Shown: positions 1-10,467, numbered from the stretch's first letter. The stretch: 64,000 nt of DNA from Monoplex corrugatus (GCA_030674185.1 CM060312.1:78895354-78959353); one strand, 5' to 3'. Program-made: numbers and translations. The notes: generated from the sequence alone by a model not told the origin.

Positions 1-352
1 GCGATGATGATGATGTCAATGAGGATGATAATCATGATGCTATGGCGTTCCATATAACATTGAGACTGCGTGACAGGGCTGTACTCTACACTTACTATCA
101 TAATATATCTTGGCGTCAACCAGGCCCGGAGATACAGACACCTGCAGTGCTGGTCAGAAGATTTGAGCAACACCCCAATGATGTATCCGTGAAGTGGATG
201 AAACTCGACTGTGTGGTTCCAGTCTTCCCATAGCACGCCCAACTCTGGATAGGAGCCGGTTTGAGCCGATTCTGAAGGGACTGATGGGGATTCGAACCCA
301 TAACCTTCCAGTCAGTAGTCCATTGCGTTAACCATTACACCACGGCGACTTG
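1..352 (-). repeat. tRNA-derived SINE, family 1, near-complete
   Basis: Read on the minus strand, the element starts at about 352 with a tRNA-like head. It has an A-box-like GGTGTAATGGTTAACG and a B box GGGTTCGAATCC (about 300-285). A unique body of about 200 bp follows, and it ends in an ATC-rich tail at 1-50. The body recurs at 52880-53200 and the tail half at 7633-7760, so this is a dispersed family rather than a working tRNA gene. No acceptor-stem pairing is evident after the B box. The far end may continue beyond the window. Confidence 0.75.
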
Positions 353-640
353 TTAGACTGGACACATTCAGCTACTTTGGCTGCACAGTTAGTAGCAGTT
401 GATCTTTTGATGCTGAGATGGTGCTGCACATCTCTCAGTGTAGCTAGCTCTGCCTTTGAAAGCCTGACCAAGGTGTTATGGCAAAACAATGGCATCAGGC
501 TGGCCTCAAAGATTGCTATGTACAGAGAGGTAGTGTTGAGTGCCCTGCTGTACTGCTGTGGCACCAGGACTATCCACCGACAGCATATTCAACATCTGGA
601 ACGGTTCCACCAAAGATGTCTACGCACGGTCTGTAACATC
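350..640 (+). pseudogene. Non-LTR retrotransposon RT C-terminal fragment
   Basis: An open frame of about 97 codons carries the typical post-catalytic segment of non-LTR reverse transcriptases: SFxxLTKxLWxNNGIRL, then YREVVLSALLYCCGTRT and HIQHLERFHQRCLRT. The family consensus has LLYGCETWT at this point. There is no catalytic box and no endonuclease, and the frame dies in unrelated sequence near 640. It is a dead 3' fragment next to the head of the SINE at 1-352. Clade is uncertain. Confidence 0.65.
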
Positions 641-811
641 GTATGGGTTATATGCTCTTGATCTCATTCCCTGGCATATATCCTTTGAACTCTTTCCGTT
701 GGTTATGTATTTTTGTTTTTTGTATGCCTATATACCTATCTCTTTCCCTTGATACATTAATTGACTGATTGATTTGATTCATTTCTTTCCCTTGGATACA
801 TCGATCGATTG

Positions 812-1053
812 ATTGATTTGATTAAGTTTTTATGTCGGCACCCACCTCATGTAATATGGCCGATGGGGATAACCATCCCAGGGAAGTGGGGGAAGGTGGG
901 TTATCAAATCCTATACTGACACCACCAGAAGAACAATGATGGTAAGATGGGACAGTGAGAAGATCAGTTTTAATGTATCGCACCCCAGGATTCGAACCCA
1001 CATCCGTTAGCATGTGAATCCGGCTCTCAACCAACTGAACCACTGAGGCCCGC
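812..1053 (-). repeat. tRNA-derived SINE, family 2
   Basis: The minus-strand head reads GGCCTCAGTGGTTCAGTTGG (A box) and then GGGTTCGAATCC (B box, about 997-986). A body follows with CTGGTGGTGTCAGTATAGGA and GGGATGGTTATCCCCATCGG, and the tail is rich in GATT/AATC near 812-780. Copies at 22660-22905 (+) and 48487-48726 (-) share the same body. The element ends about 45 bp before the acceptor site of the GT61 exon at 1099. Confidence 0.75.
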
Positions 1054-1098
1054 CCTAGGAACACATGCTTTCGACATGTCTCTTTATCCCTGCCACAG

Positions 1099-1327
1099 GT
1101 GGAGTTCTTTGGACAACAGCTGACGCTGGAAGGTGACCCGCTGTGCAAATGGCTTTACTCATCCCACCATCACGGCTGATAACCACCTGGTGTTGTACGA
1201 CGACAAAATGGCGCTGCTTTATGACGTCATTCTGGATCCGGCCTGCCGTGAAAGCGGTCCCAAGGGCGGGGAACGTATGGACGAGGTGTGGGGCCAAGCT
1301 GAGCAGGCAGAGTACATCAAACTGAAG
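1099..1327 (+). CDS. GT61 gene, penultimate exon with frame break
   Basis: From 1099 the phase-0 frame gives VEFFGQQLTLEGDPLCKWLY and then stops near 1174. The +1 frame, closed at 1121-1123, opens just downstream and gives ITADNHLVLYDDKMALLYDV, continuing to the donor at 1327 with GGERMDEVWGQ. Plant xylosyltransferases have a similar GGEKLEEVMG segment. Removing one base around 1145-1160 restores a 76-codon exon in phase with exon 2077-3042, so the sequence carries a single-base insertion relative to an intact gene. Confidence 0.7.
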
Positions 1328-3042
1328 GTACTTTACAGCATCACTTACCTTCCTTGCTTTGACTTATGCTAGCTTGTTTTTGTTGATTTTGTGCTTTGTG
1401 TGTGTGTGTGTGTGTCGGGGGGATGGGGGGGGGGGTGATCATTTGTTTGTTTTCCCCCGTGGGGATGCCGGAGGCTCTTTCAGTATCATTAGTATCCCCA
1501 CCTTCTGGAAATTCTGTTGCTAGAAATTTCCTCTTTTCTGTCACTCTATTTGTTTCTGCTTTGTTGCTTTGCTTTCTGTCATTTCTACCTATCATTTTTT
1601 GCCGTAATGGTTCATTCACTGTATGTGTTCCATAAAGTCTTAGGTACTTTTTCTTAGGATTGATAATTGGGTACATGTAGTAAGTGCATTTTGGCTCTAG
1701 GGAGGTGAGATATGCGGAAGTAATTTTAGGTAATTTATGCCCGTTTTTATGTATGTTTCGGTGTCCTTATGTATGCTTATATTTATATTCAGATGTGTTT
1801 TTTAAATATCCCCTGTGCAATAAATTGGACGGAGTGGTCAACGCCGGGGGCATGTCCTTAGATTATGTGCGCGAATGCATTGATATGTGTACTTAATTTC
1901 TTTTCCTGTTGATGTTTTGTATGTTTTGAAGCGGTTATAGCCCTGATATGGCTCTATGCAGTCAGCTGGGCTTTAAACAACAATAACAATAACAGTCTTG
2001 TGTTCTTCTGGTTCCTGTTTGCTTGAATGCTGGCATTGGCTTTGATTTGAAGCGTAATTTTATGTGTTTACAACAGGAGGGCTTCTTCACGCTGCAGTGC
2101 TCGTCACGGCCTGCCGTCAAGTTTGGTCCCAAAGACCATCTGAGCCAGTGGATCCGCGCACTACGCTGCACCAACAACTCCACCAAGACGAACACGAGCA
2201 CCACGTCAGCAGTGAAAGGCCTGACCATCGCCGTCCAGCGCTATGAGTACGTCAACCTGTACCACACCATGACAGACTTTTACAACGCTTTTTTAACCAT
2301 GCTGATGTTCGACCAGCACCCGGACAACGTCATCATTCTCTGGGTGGACGCTCATCCTCAGGGTGGCCTGGACAGCACCTGGGACACCCTGTTTGGCAGT
2401 GTGATGCGAGCAGGAACTCTGCTGTCCTCCACCCGTTTCTCCGCCATGGCTTGGGCAGCGATGGGTTACAACAGTCCCCTCAACATGCACTCCAGACCCT
2501 CTGTTTCCTATCTGGAAGAGTTCCGACACTTCTTCCTCAGCAGACACGGTGTGGATGACAGTCGCAAAGCAAACTGTTCCTCTCTCACGTGGATGTTTAT
2601 CTGGCGCAGGGATTATGCAGCTCACCCTCGGAACAAGGGCGGTAGTATCAGTCGGAAAATCGACAACGAGGACGAGGTTTTGGCAGCAGTGAAAGAAGTG
2701 GTAGGGTCAGGAGACAAGGTTCACGGACTTCAGCTGGATTCCTTGTCCATGCAGAAACAGTTGCAGCTGATCTCAGAGACTGACGTGTTGCTGGGTATGC
2801 ATGGTGCTGGCCTGTCCCACACGCTCTTCTTACCCCCTCACGGTGGCCTCCTCGAGTTCTATCCGATATACTGGCCTCAGTCCAACAAACACTTTAGGGC
2901 CATGGCCTTCTGGAGGGGGCTGCATTATCAGACGTGGCAGAACCGTGACAGAAGGAACGAGAAATCGAATCGCAGGACATACATTCCGCCTGACGTTGTT
3001 ATTAAAATGGTGAAAGAGATGAGGAGGAACATTTGTGGTTGA
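1099..3042 (+). CDS. GT61 glycosyltransferase, beta-1,2-xylosyltransferase-like (3' two exons)
   Basis: Exons lie at 1099-1327 and 2077-3042, joined in phase 0 (acceptors CCACAG and CAACAG, donor AAG|GTACTT); the stop is at 3040-3042. About 397 C-terminal residues are visible. Motifs typical of GT61 are present: YHTMTDFYNAF, WVDAHPQGGLDSTWDTLFG, WRRDYAAHPR and GMHGAGLSH. WRRDYAAHPR and the following GGSISRKIDNEDEV closely parallel plant N-glycan core beta-1,2-xylosyltransferase, which transfers xylose from UDP-xylose to the core mannose in the Golgi. Snail N-glycans are known to carry this xylose. The N-terminal membrane anchor and first exons are not in the window. EOGT or POMGNT2-type GT61 is less likely. 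The upstream exon carries a one-base frame break, so the copy is either a pseudogene or affected by a sequencing indel. Confidence 0.8.
1443..1992 (+). repeat. Dispersed ~550-bp repeat (family A), full copy
   Basis: The copy begins GATGCCGGAGGCTCTTTCAG and contains CTAGAAATTTCCTCTTTTCT. It ends GATATGGCTCTATGCAGTCA followed by AACAACAATAACAATAAC. The same modules recur at 16372-16848, 17053-17780, 20375-20680, 27930-28352, 33022-33215, 46247-46805 and 49495-49700. The polar end with an AAC-rich tail suggests a SINE or short non-LTR element. This copy lies wholly in the intron between the two GT61 exons. Confidence 0.75.
2077..3042 (+). CDS. GT61 gene, last exon (catalytic domain)
   Basis: It is 321 codons plus stop, uninterrupted, beginning EGFFTLQC right after a CAACAG acceptor. 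It holds most of the GT61 domain, including the basic WRR segment and the GMHGAGLSH nucleotide-sugar-binding region. GC content and codon use are clearly higher than the AT-rich flanks, as expected of a real exon. Confidence 0.85.
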   Translation, partial: EGFFTLQCSSRPAVKFGPKDHLSQWIRALRCTNNSTKTNTSTTSAVKGLTIAVQRYEYVNLYHTMTDFYNAFLTMLMFDQHPDNVIILWVDAHPQGGLDSTWDTLFGSVMRAGTLLSSTRFSAMAWAAMGYNSPLNMHSRPSVSYLEEFRHFFLSRHGVDDSRKANCSSLTWMFIWRRDYAAHPRNKGGSISRKIDNEDEVLAAVKEVVGSGDKVHGLQLDSLSMQKQLQLISETDVLLGMHGAGLSHTLFLPPHGGLLEFYPIYWPQSNKHFRAMAFWRGLHYQTWQNRDRRNEKSNRRTYIPPDVVIKMVKEMRRNICG

Positions 3043-4008
3043 AAGTTTATTGTCGTCATAATTTCTCATTCAGTATACTGAACGGGTAGACGACAATGGG
3101 AAACTGTGTGAACAAAACTGAAAGGTTATGTCATTCTAGTTCTAAGCCTTGCATTCGTTAAGATGAGCTCTACGACAGAAAGTTTGTGAAAGCAAGGCAC
3201 ATTGTTGCGATAGACATGTTGATGAAAAGACATGGTTATGAGAAGACATTGAAAGGATGATCCAAAAACTAACAACTGAATCAGTCAGTCCTCGTTATCG
3301 TACCAGATTCCATCAGTATTCATTGGGCTTTTAAAGGTACAAGCGTACCATACTTCATTTAAACACTAGATAGTCAAAATGATTATATCTACACCTTCAC
3401 TGTGATTGGCAACGAAGAGAGAGAGAAGAGAGAAGAGAGAGAGAGAGAGCCCATCCACACGGTCGTTTCTGAAATAAGCTGAAAGACAGCACACACAAAA
3501 GACACAGAGTAAATCAGAATTTTGAAATGAAAAAGCCGCCTCGCAAAATAGGGGTCATCAGTAGTCGCCATAAATTTTGCAAGGTATTTCTTTTCGTTCT
3601 TTCAGTTTCAGGCTATAGCAAAGTAACTGTCTGCAGTTTCAAGAAATGAAGAACTGTTAAGATCAAGCGCTGTTTGGAAGGTTTCTGTTTGTGATTCCGT
3701 TTCTCACAGACTTGACAAGACAGACAGCTGAACAATGATTACTTCCAGCATCTGTTCTGGAAGACAGGAGTTTGCATGCTGCCGTGATGCCAAACCAATC
3801 TGCTTCTGTTCTTCATGATATTGTTCCAGTCTTCTGAGGTGATCGTTGTCAGTATCATGGACACTGGAGTCGGCTTACAACAGTGTGACATTATTACCAT
3901 TGATCGCTGACCTTGCCGCTGTTCAATTATTCCTTCAAAAGTGGTGCCTTTTGTTCTCCTACAGATTTTGTAGGCTATATCTTACTGGCTGCAGGAATAC
4001 ACATTTAA
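3043..4008. other. 3' flank of GT61 gene, no further feature
   Basis: This is presumably 3' UTR and intergenic DNA. There is a GA-rich tract at 3416-3450. No AATAAA signal was found close to the stop, and no open frame with recognisable protein content. Confidence 0.4.
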
Positions 4009-4223
4009 TTAACCCTTTGATTCCCCCCCAGCATCCTGCATTGTCAACCATGCTTGCAAAACAAAAACTTAACCCTTTGACTCCCTTACCCTATCCACCA
4101 GCGTCCTGCAGGAAGCTGATGGATAAAATGAGGGAATCAAAGGGGAAGCTGGTGGATAGGGTGAGGGATTCAAGGGGTTATGTTTTTACAGTTGGTGGAT
4201 AGGATGCGGGAGTCGAAGAGTCA
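4009..4223. mobile_element. TTAA foldback MITE, copy 1
   Basis: It begins TTAACCCTTTGATTCC. The interior holds the palindromic core around CCAGCGTCCTGCAGGAAGCTG, and the far arm is diverged (GGGAGTCGAAGAGT). An inner TTAACCCTTTGACTCCC starts at about 4068. It is the most divergent copy of a family seen at least 12 times in the window. Confidence 0.8.
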
Positions 4224-5446
4224 GCGAAAGTGATGGAGAACTGGCATCTCGTCTGATGGAGTTGACTCAAGCTTATTCGGAACACAGAAAGAACAAAGGG
4301 CTATTGAGTTTATTTAGTCAGTTGTGCGGGGATGGTGTCTGAATAGCTTCGGTCATGTATCAGATGTGTAACTGCCTGTGTGATTCATGATTCCTTCCTT
4401 TTGCGTTTGAGTATGATCACCCTCCAAACGGTCAGTGTATTCAGCTACATGTATCCATTGGAGGCGCGTGTGCTGGACTCATATGTTCATCAGCACGTTG
4501 ATCTGGTGGGTTGGCCAGCACGGTGCAAGCAACAGAACTTGCTTGATAGCCTGCATACTGTAATTGGACTGAGAGAGAACAGAGAGGCCTTACAAGATTT
4601 TCTTGAAAAAAAAAGTAATATTGATGAACTGGTGATGCAGAAAAATAGACAGGAGTATGTGATAGAAAGAGTACAGGAAGACAGAAATGAGAAAGAGAGA
4701 GAAAATGAAGACATTTCCAGCACAGAATTTGAAAGAGGAGTTACTCGTACTGTTTACTCTGAAAGAATGCCCAGCAGCACACAGGGGTTGTTAATGCTTT
4801 TTTCAATTAAGGAACGAGGAACAATTGACTCGTTAGTCTGTGTAAGACACTGTGCTTTATTCTTCGGTTTTAAGAAGAAAAAATGTGGCTAGGTGGTGGA
4901 TTGCATTTCTCACTAGCACTTGATAACAGTTTGCTGGTTGGTGGGTTCGTTGATTGGTTGGTTGGGATGGTGTGTGTATGGGCATAATGATAATGTGTGT
5001 GCACTGTATACATGCTCGAATGTGTGTGTGTGTGTGGGTGTGTGTGTGTTGTGTGTGTGGTGTGTGTTGTGTGTTGTGTACATTTTCAGGTTGCTGTCGT
5101 TGGTTCTTGATTCTTTGACTTTGATAAGCGTGCACACCACATAACGTATTGCACTAATGTATGATAACATGCCAGCAGTCTTTACCAGCGGGTCTGACAG
5201 CTGCCATTTAACTGTGATGCAAGGGAGACTACCCTACTGCCTTTTTTTTTCTTTTCTTTTCTTTTCTGGTTGTTTTGTTAGGAACGAATCACAATGGAGG
5301 TTGCATGGAATTATCCGTCCTTCTCCTCAATCCTTCCACACATATGGACCGTTTCCCTTCCGATTGCCCCAACATATTCTGTCATTGCCTCCTTTTATCG
5401 AAGTCCAAAACAAGTGCGACTGCCCGCGTTCAAGCAAACAGGAACC
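4224..5446. other. Intergenic stretch with repeat fragments
   Basis: An open frame at 4380-4892 (+) has no recognisable protein content and overlaps a piece of repeat family A (ACATTTCCAGCACAGAATTT near 4707). It is not called a gene. GT-rich low-complexity sequence lies at 5020-5080. Confidence 0.5.
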
Positions 5447-5535
5447 GAAAAACACGAAAATAGTATCAGAGTGCGTATTTACTACACAACCAGGCAAGAC
5501 CGGCGCAAATTTTCGGCCAACTGGCCTTTGTCATG
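5447..5535. repeat. Half copy of foldback repeat
   Basis: The sequence AGGAACCGAAAAACACGAAA, followed by an arm of about 80 bp, matches the left arm of the foldback element at 15081-15362. The right arm is absent here. Confidence 0.5.
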
Positions 5536-6125
5536 CATGAATGTAAGATCACAAACAAACAAACAAACACCAAATACAAAAATTATTGGAGAAAAAGACT
5601 GAAACTTCCCTGCTGCTTCGCCCAGTGGGAGACGAGGTCACGTACATCTGTCGACTGATCGGTAAGCTGGGTGACGATTTTTCACATAGCCTTCTGTCCG
5701 TTAATAGTATATTTTAATTCTGCAACCATCTGTTATCGGATTAACTCATGTTGTGGCGAACGTTGTAGGAGACGCCATGGTTTTTAAAAAAAATTTCTCA
5801 TTTCCGTTGATTGGATTCTACTTTGTAGTTCCGCTATCAGAGTCCAGGACTGGCAGGTGCGCATGAATACCAAAAGAACGAGAGCATGCAGGAGCTGTAT
5901 TTTGGATCTGAGAGTGATTTCTCCCTGTCAGATAGAATACAGAAAATGAGACTTCAGACCATGTCAAGCTACAAACAAACTGAAAATGAATGAAGTAAAA
6001 AAAATTTTTTAATTTAAAAAAACAGACCTCATTTACGTTGTTACAAAATGAAATCTTAAAAACGTTACCACAAAGACTATAATTATCTCACACAGAGCTA
6101 TAGCCTTCAGAAAATCTGCAAGGAT

Positions 6126-6158
<33 letters not shown>

Positions 6159-6314
6159 AATATAAATATAAAAATATAATAATTCATTGCACTTCCAAAG
6201 AAGACAGGGGCTATAGAATGCGAACTCCATCGCACAATCAGTTTGATGAGTCATGTAACAAAAATCCTGTTAAGAATAATCATGATGAGGACAAAATAGC
6301 AAAGAAAACAGTGT

Positions 6315-7482
6315 GGACTTGTGGAGGGGAAAGGGAAAATTTTAATGCCATATACATCCTAAGAACTATCATAGAGAGGTCAATTGAGATGAATAAGGAT
6401 TTGTATTTATGCTTTGTTGACTATACCAAGGCTTTCGATAGGGTACGACATGATGAATTGATCAACCAACTGGAGAGACTCAATGTCGATGGAAAAGATC
6501 TACGAATAATCAGGAATATGTACTGGGAACAAACAGCTGCAATGAGAATAGAAAACAATATAAGCTCTTTTCAAAACATCAAAAGAGGAATCAGACAGGG
6601 TTGTGTTTTGTCACCAGATCTGTTTTCACTATATAGCGAAAACATCATGAGAAACCTAGAAGAAGACCCTGGATTAAAGGTTGGAGGGAAAATGATAAAC
6701 AACATCGGTACGCAGATGACACCGTGCTAATTGCAGAAAATGAAAGGGACCTACAAAACCTTGTGAATATACTAGAAACAGAAAGCAAAGGTAAGCCAGG
6801 GTTGGAACTAAACAGCAGGAAGACTGAAGTCATGGTGATCAGTAAAAAACATGAAATCCCCTCCTGCAAAGTAACAGCAAATGGCACAACCTTGACACAG
6901 GTTAATAAGTTCAAATACCTGGGAACGGTCATTTCATCAGACGGCAGATGCACATCGGAAATAGCTGGCAGAATCGGCCAAGCCAAAACAGCATTCAAGA
7001 AGATGACATGCATTCTTACCAACAAGTGCCTATCAATTAACATCAGAAAGAGAGTCCTTGAATGTTATATAGAACCAATACTGTTGTACGGATGCGAGGC
7101 GTGGACAGTCAGCAAGCAAAGCCAGAGCAGGATCGAGGCAGCCGAGATGTGGTTTCTCAGAAGAATGTTGAGAGTTCCATGGACAGCAAAGAAAACAAAC
7201 GAGACAGTCTTGATGGAGGCAGACACAAGTAGATCACTCATAAGGAAGATTAGGAAAAGACAAGCAACATTTATAGACCATTTTATGAGGAAGGGGGATT
7301 TGGAACACCTGGTCACAACGGGAAAGCTGGAGGGAAAGAGAGCACCAGGTAGACCCAGGGAGAGAATGCTGGACGGACTCGCAGAGTGGCTGGGGATGAA
7401 GAGGGTGGGGGAGATGCTGAGGGCAATGAGAGATAGAGATGGTTGGAAGTCCATGGTCGCCAACGCCATGCGGCAGGGCACC

Positions 7483-7485
<3 letters not shown>
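6315..7485 (+). pseudogene. RTE-like non-LTR retrotransposon, RT domain, frameshifted
   Basis: The reading frame shows RT motifs in order: FVDYTKAFDRVRHDEL, GIRQGCVLSPDLFSLYSE, YADDTVLIAENERDL (catalytic YADD), KFKYLGTVIS, and the C-terminal GKRAPGRPRERMLDGLAEWL and RDRDGWKSMV. One frame ends at 6730 and the next is open from about 6706. A single lost base between NNI and YADD explains the break. The 5' half, with the endonuclease, is missing. The stop at 7485 is followed at once by a (GAT)n tail, typical of RTE-type elements. Apart from the frameshift this is a fairly young copy. Confidence 0.85.
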
Positions 7486-7528
<43 letters not shown>

Positions 7529-7530
7529 AG
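7486..7530 (+). repeat. (GAT)n tail of the retrotransposon
   Basis: About 14 GAT units follow directly after the retrotransposon stop codon. Short-repeat 3' tails are usual for RTE-clade elements. Confidence 0.85.
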
Positions 7531-7632
7531 GATCATTGCACTTAGGGAGGTTACCTTTGTACTCACATCGTTTTTTCCGTCCCATTTTCTACGCCACCTT
7601 AATGGCCACAGAAGCTGGCACAATTTTTACAG

Positions 7633-7760
7633 TGCGATGATGATAATGTCGATGAGGATGATAATCATGATGCTATGAGGTTCCATCTAGGATTGAGACT
7701 GCGTGACAGGGCTGTACTCTACAACGTACTCTCATTATATATCCTAGGCTGCAAGGAATC
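7633..7760 (-). repeat. SINE family 1, 3' fragment
   Basis: It matches 1-110 closely, including GAGACTGCGTGACAGGGCTG and the GAT/ATC-rich tail, in the same orientation. The tRNA-like head is absent. A T- and G-rich stretch follows at 7765-7820. Confidence 0.7.
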
Positions 7761-7924
7761 TTGGTGGGGTTTTTTGTTTGTTTGTTTTGTTTTTTGGTGG
7801 GGTTTGGGGGGGGGAGTGGGGTGGATGAACCACTGCCCATGGAAACGTATATTAAGCAGACTACCTGAGCAAAATTCTACCTCTCCAACAACGTAGGAAT
7901 AAAGCAAAATCCGCATATTTCTTT

Positions 7925-8215
7925 CTACTGCTGCCGCAAACAAGGTGTGTGTATCTTTCATTCTCTCCAGACTAGACTACTGTACTCTGTCTTAGCTGAT
8001 GATAAACTGTCCAAACTCCAACAAATCCAAAACGGAGCAACACGACTTGTCCTATGGGAGAACAATCGGTGCAGTGAAAAAAAATCTCTTCTGAACGCTA
8101 CACTGGCTTCCAGTTATGGCAAGAACTGAGTATGAAATTGCCACACTCTTCTTTCGGTGTCTAAGTTCAAACACCATGCCAACATACATGTCAGCTTCCC
8201 GTAGAGGCCTCAACT
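7925..8215 (+). pseudogene. Non-LTR RT C-terminal relic (CR1/Jockey-like)
   Basis: Frames at 7947-8129 and 8116 onward give LSKLQQIQNGATRLVL, then after a frame break YEIATLFFRCLSSNTMPTYM. These match the post-RT segment of Jockey/CR1-type elements (family form KLQRIQNNAARLV, then YKIATLCF). It is truncated at both ends and frameshifted near 8110. Confidence 0.65.
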
Positions 8216-8559
8216 TTTCTCCTCAGTTTGACCGGAAAATCGAATCTAGTCCTTCGGAAGGGGACGAAAAACGAGTTGGACCTTTGTGCCTTCTGGCGGC
8301 GCACATTAAAGATCCCACTGCAGTTGAAAATCGTGAAGAGCAGGGCATAAAACATTGGAGAGATAGGTTGATTTCCCAAGTCCCACCCCTTGAAGACCAA
8401 TTAGCCTTCTTGCCTTGCTGGAGTCTTGGTTTAAAAAAAAAAAGGGAATATGAATTTGAAGCGAGGGAGAGGCGATAGGTGCCGCCCTCGTGGTGCTGGC
8501 CTCGGGAATGTTGAGGTCTCTGCCACCTCACTGCCCTACGACCCCAGGGTTATGGAACT

Positions 8560-8690
8560 ATCTAGGTAGGACATCATGACCTGGCCAGCTTCTGGGTTTA
8601 TGTGCAGGCTTAAGGCGTGTGCCGTGTTCATTCTGGGTCTTCTCCACCACATGGCACCTTTGAAGTTAGTGCACATGGAATTCATTCCGA
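8560..8690 (+). repeat. SINE family 3, 3' part
   Basis: The segments GACCTGGCCAGCTTCTGGGT and TGTGCAGGCTTAAGGCGTGT match the body of the SINE at 11343-11566 (+) and the fragment at 32006-32075 (-). Its last 75 bp have been tandemly amplified to make the array that follows. Confidence 0.6.
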
Positions 8691-9113
8691 GCACGGAGAC
8701 GTCATTTTGAGAAATTGAAACTGAAACTGGAATTGTCAGAAAATGCACATGGAATTCATTCCGAGCACGGAGACGTCATTTTGAGAAATTGAAACTGAAA
8801 CTGAAACTTGTCAGAAATGCACATGGAATTCATTCCGAGCACGGAGACGTCATTTTGAGAAATTGAAACTGAAACTGGAACTTGTCAGAAAATGCACATG
8901 GAATTCATTCCGAGCGCGGAGACGTCATTTTGAGAAATTGAAACTGAAACTGAAACTTGTCAGAAAATGCACATGGAATTCATTCCGAGCGCGGAGACGT
9001 CATTTTGAGAAATTGAAACTGAAACTGAAACTTGTCAGAAAATGCACATGGAATTCATTCCGAGCGCGGAGACGTCATTTTGAGAAATTGAAACTGAAAC
9101 TGAAACTTGTCAG
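8670..9113. repeat. 75-bp minisatellite, about 6 units
   Basis: Near-identical units start GCACATGGAATTCATTCCGA, followed by GGAGACGTCATTTTGAGAAA and three GAAACT repeats. The 97-codon open frame at 8863-9156 is only the translated repeat. The unit is the 3' end of SINE family 3. Confidence 0.9.
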
Positions 9114-9619
9114 AGATCCTCCTGCCCAGCCTACCTTCCAAAGCTCTAAGATATGAAGGAGCTTCTCGCTAACAACTTGTGCAGAATTAATATACCCTCC
9201 TGTGATTTTGGTCCAACTATGTAGAACTCCCTCCCTGTGCCTTTGCGACAATGCAGCTGTCTCGTTGACTTTTATATCGTTAGGAGGGGTTCCTCTTACC
9301 TGTCTTGCTTTTTCTCACAAGGCTGTCTCTTATTTCTGCCTTCCAGACCATTCACCTGCATTTCTATCACATTCTCTCCTTGGCTCATTAAGCTTTAAGG
9401 CAGAATTTATTGGAACTGTCATATAACCAACAATCTGCTCCCTCTACTAGGTAGGTAGGTAGGTAGGTGTGTGTGAATTATGTTATCAGCAGTGGAGCTT
9501 GTAAGAGCTTTCAAAAACAAAAAAACAAAAAAAATCTGGACACACGTCTCTTTCACAAATACCCTCAGAATTCATAAATTAATACTTGCAGCTGTTCTAG
9601 GTATAGTCACACTCCAGTT

Positions 9620-9727
9620 GGTGTGTGTGTGTGTGTGGGTGTATGTGTGTGTGTGTGTGTGTGTACATACATATATACATGCATAATTATATATATATAC
9701 ATATATATATATATGTATATATATAAT

Positions 9728-9758
<31 letters not shown>

Positions 9759-9793
9759 ATAGAGAGAGAGAGATGTATATATATACATATAGA

Positions 9794-9835
<42 letters not shown>

Positions 9836-9879
9836 GTGTGTGTGTGTTGTCCAGCGTATGTACGTGTGTATGTATTTTC

Positions 9880-9914
<35 letters not shown>

Positions 9915-9955
9915 CGCGCACGTACAGGTCAGCATATATACGTGTGTGTGTATTT

Positions 9956-10039
<84 letters not shown>

Positions 10040-10043
10040 ATAG
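9620..10043. repeat. Compound microsatellite
   Basis: Successive tracts: (GT)n at 9620-9665, (TA)n mixed with GTATAT to about 9750, (GATA)n at 9795-9835, (GT)n and (CG)n to 9920, then (GT)n of about 80 bp at 9960-10040. Long open frames on both strands here are low-complexity artefacts. Confidence 0.95.
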
Positions 10044-10275
10044 AGAGAATATAAATCCCACACCCAGTGGCAGACGCCGAACGAAAAACATAGCAGTGGT
10101 TATTTATTTTTGATGAACTATGAGTATGCTCTGTTGATGTATTACTGTATGTATCCGACTGTGTTTGCATGGCAACCTCCTCCCCCACCCCCTTTTTTTG
10201 TGTCGTGTGAAGTGCAGCGAGCATCCTGCCATGGACTGTGCTATATAAACAGAATTATTACTGTTAATATTATTA

Positions 10276-10467
10276 TTAACCCTTTGACTCCCGCACCCTG
10301 TCCACCAGCATCCTGCATTGTCAACCCTGCCAGCAAACCAAAAACTGAACCCTTCGACTCCCTCACCCTTTCCACCAGCTTCCTGCAGGAAGCTGATGGA
10401 AAGTGTGAGGTAGTCAAAGGGTCAGTTTTTGCAGTTGGTGGATAGGGTGCGAGAGTCAAAGGGTTAA
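10276..10467. mobile_element. TTAA foldback MITE, copy 2
   Basis: It runs from TTAACCCTTTGACTCCCGCA to GAGAGTCAAAGGGTTAA. The centre is CAGCTTCCTGCAGGAAGCTG, a perfect palindrome. Both ends carry TTAA, consistent with a TTAA target site. Confidence 0.85.

Noticed and set aside
285..352. tRNA-like sequence with A and B boxes
   Set aside because: It is the head of a SINE with body and tail and lacks an acceptor stem; the same holds for the heads near 1000, 11380, 22730 and 48690.
4380..4892. 170-codon open frame on the plus strand
   Set aside because: No recognisable domain; part of it is a fragment of repeat family A, and the flanks lack promoter or splice context.
8670..9113. Interferon-type enhancer array
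   Set aside because: The GAAACT match arises from one SINE-derived unit amplified; without functional data it is kept only as a low-weight finding.
8863..9156. 97-codon open frame with repeated KLKLKLVRKCTWNSFRARRR
   Set aside because: It is the 75-bp minisatellite read in frame, because 75 is divisible by three.
9607..10224. Open frames of up to 205 codons, both strands
   Set aside because: They are translations of (GT)n, (TA)n and (GATA)n microsatellites (His-Thr, Cys-Val, Ile-Tyr repeats) and not genes.
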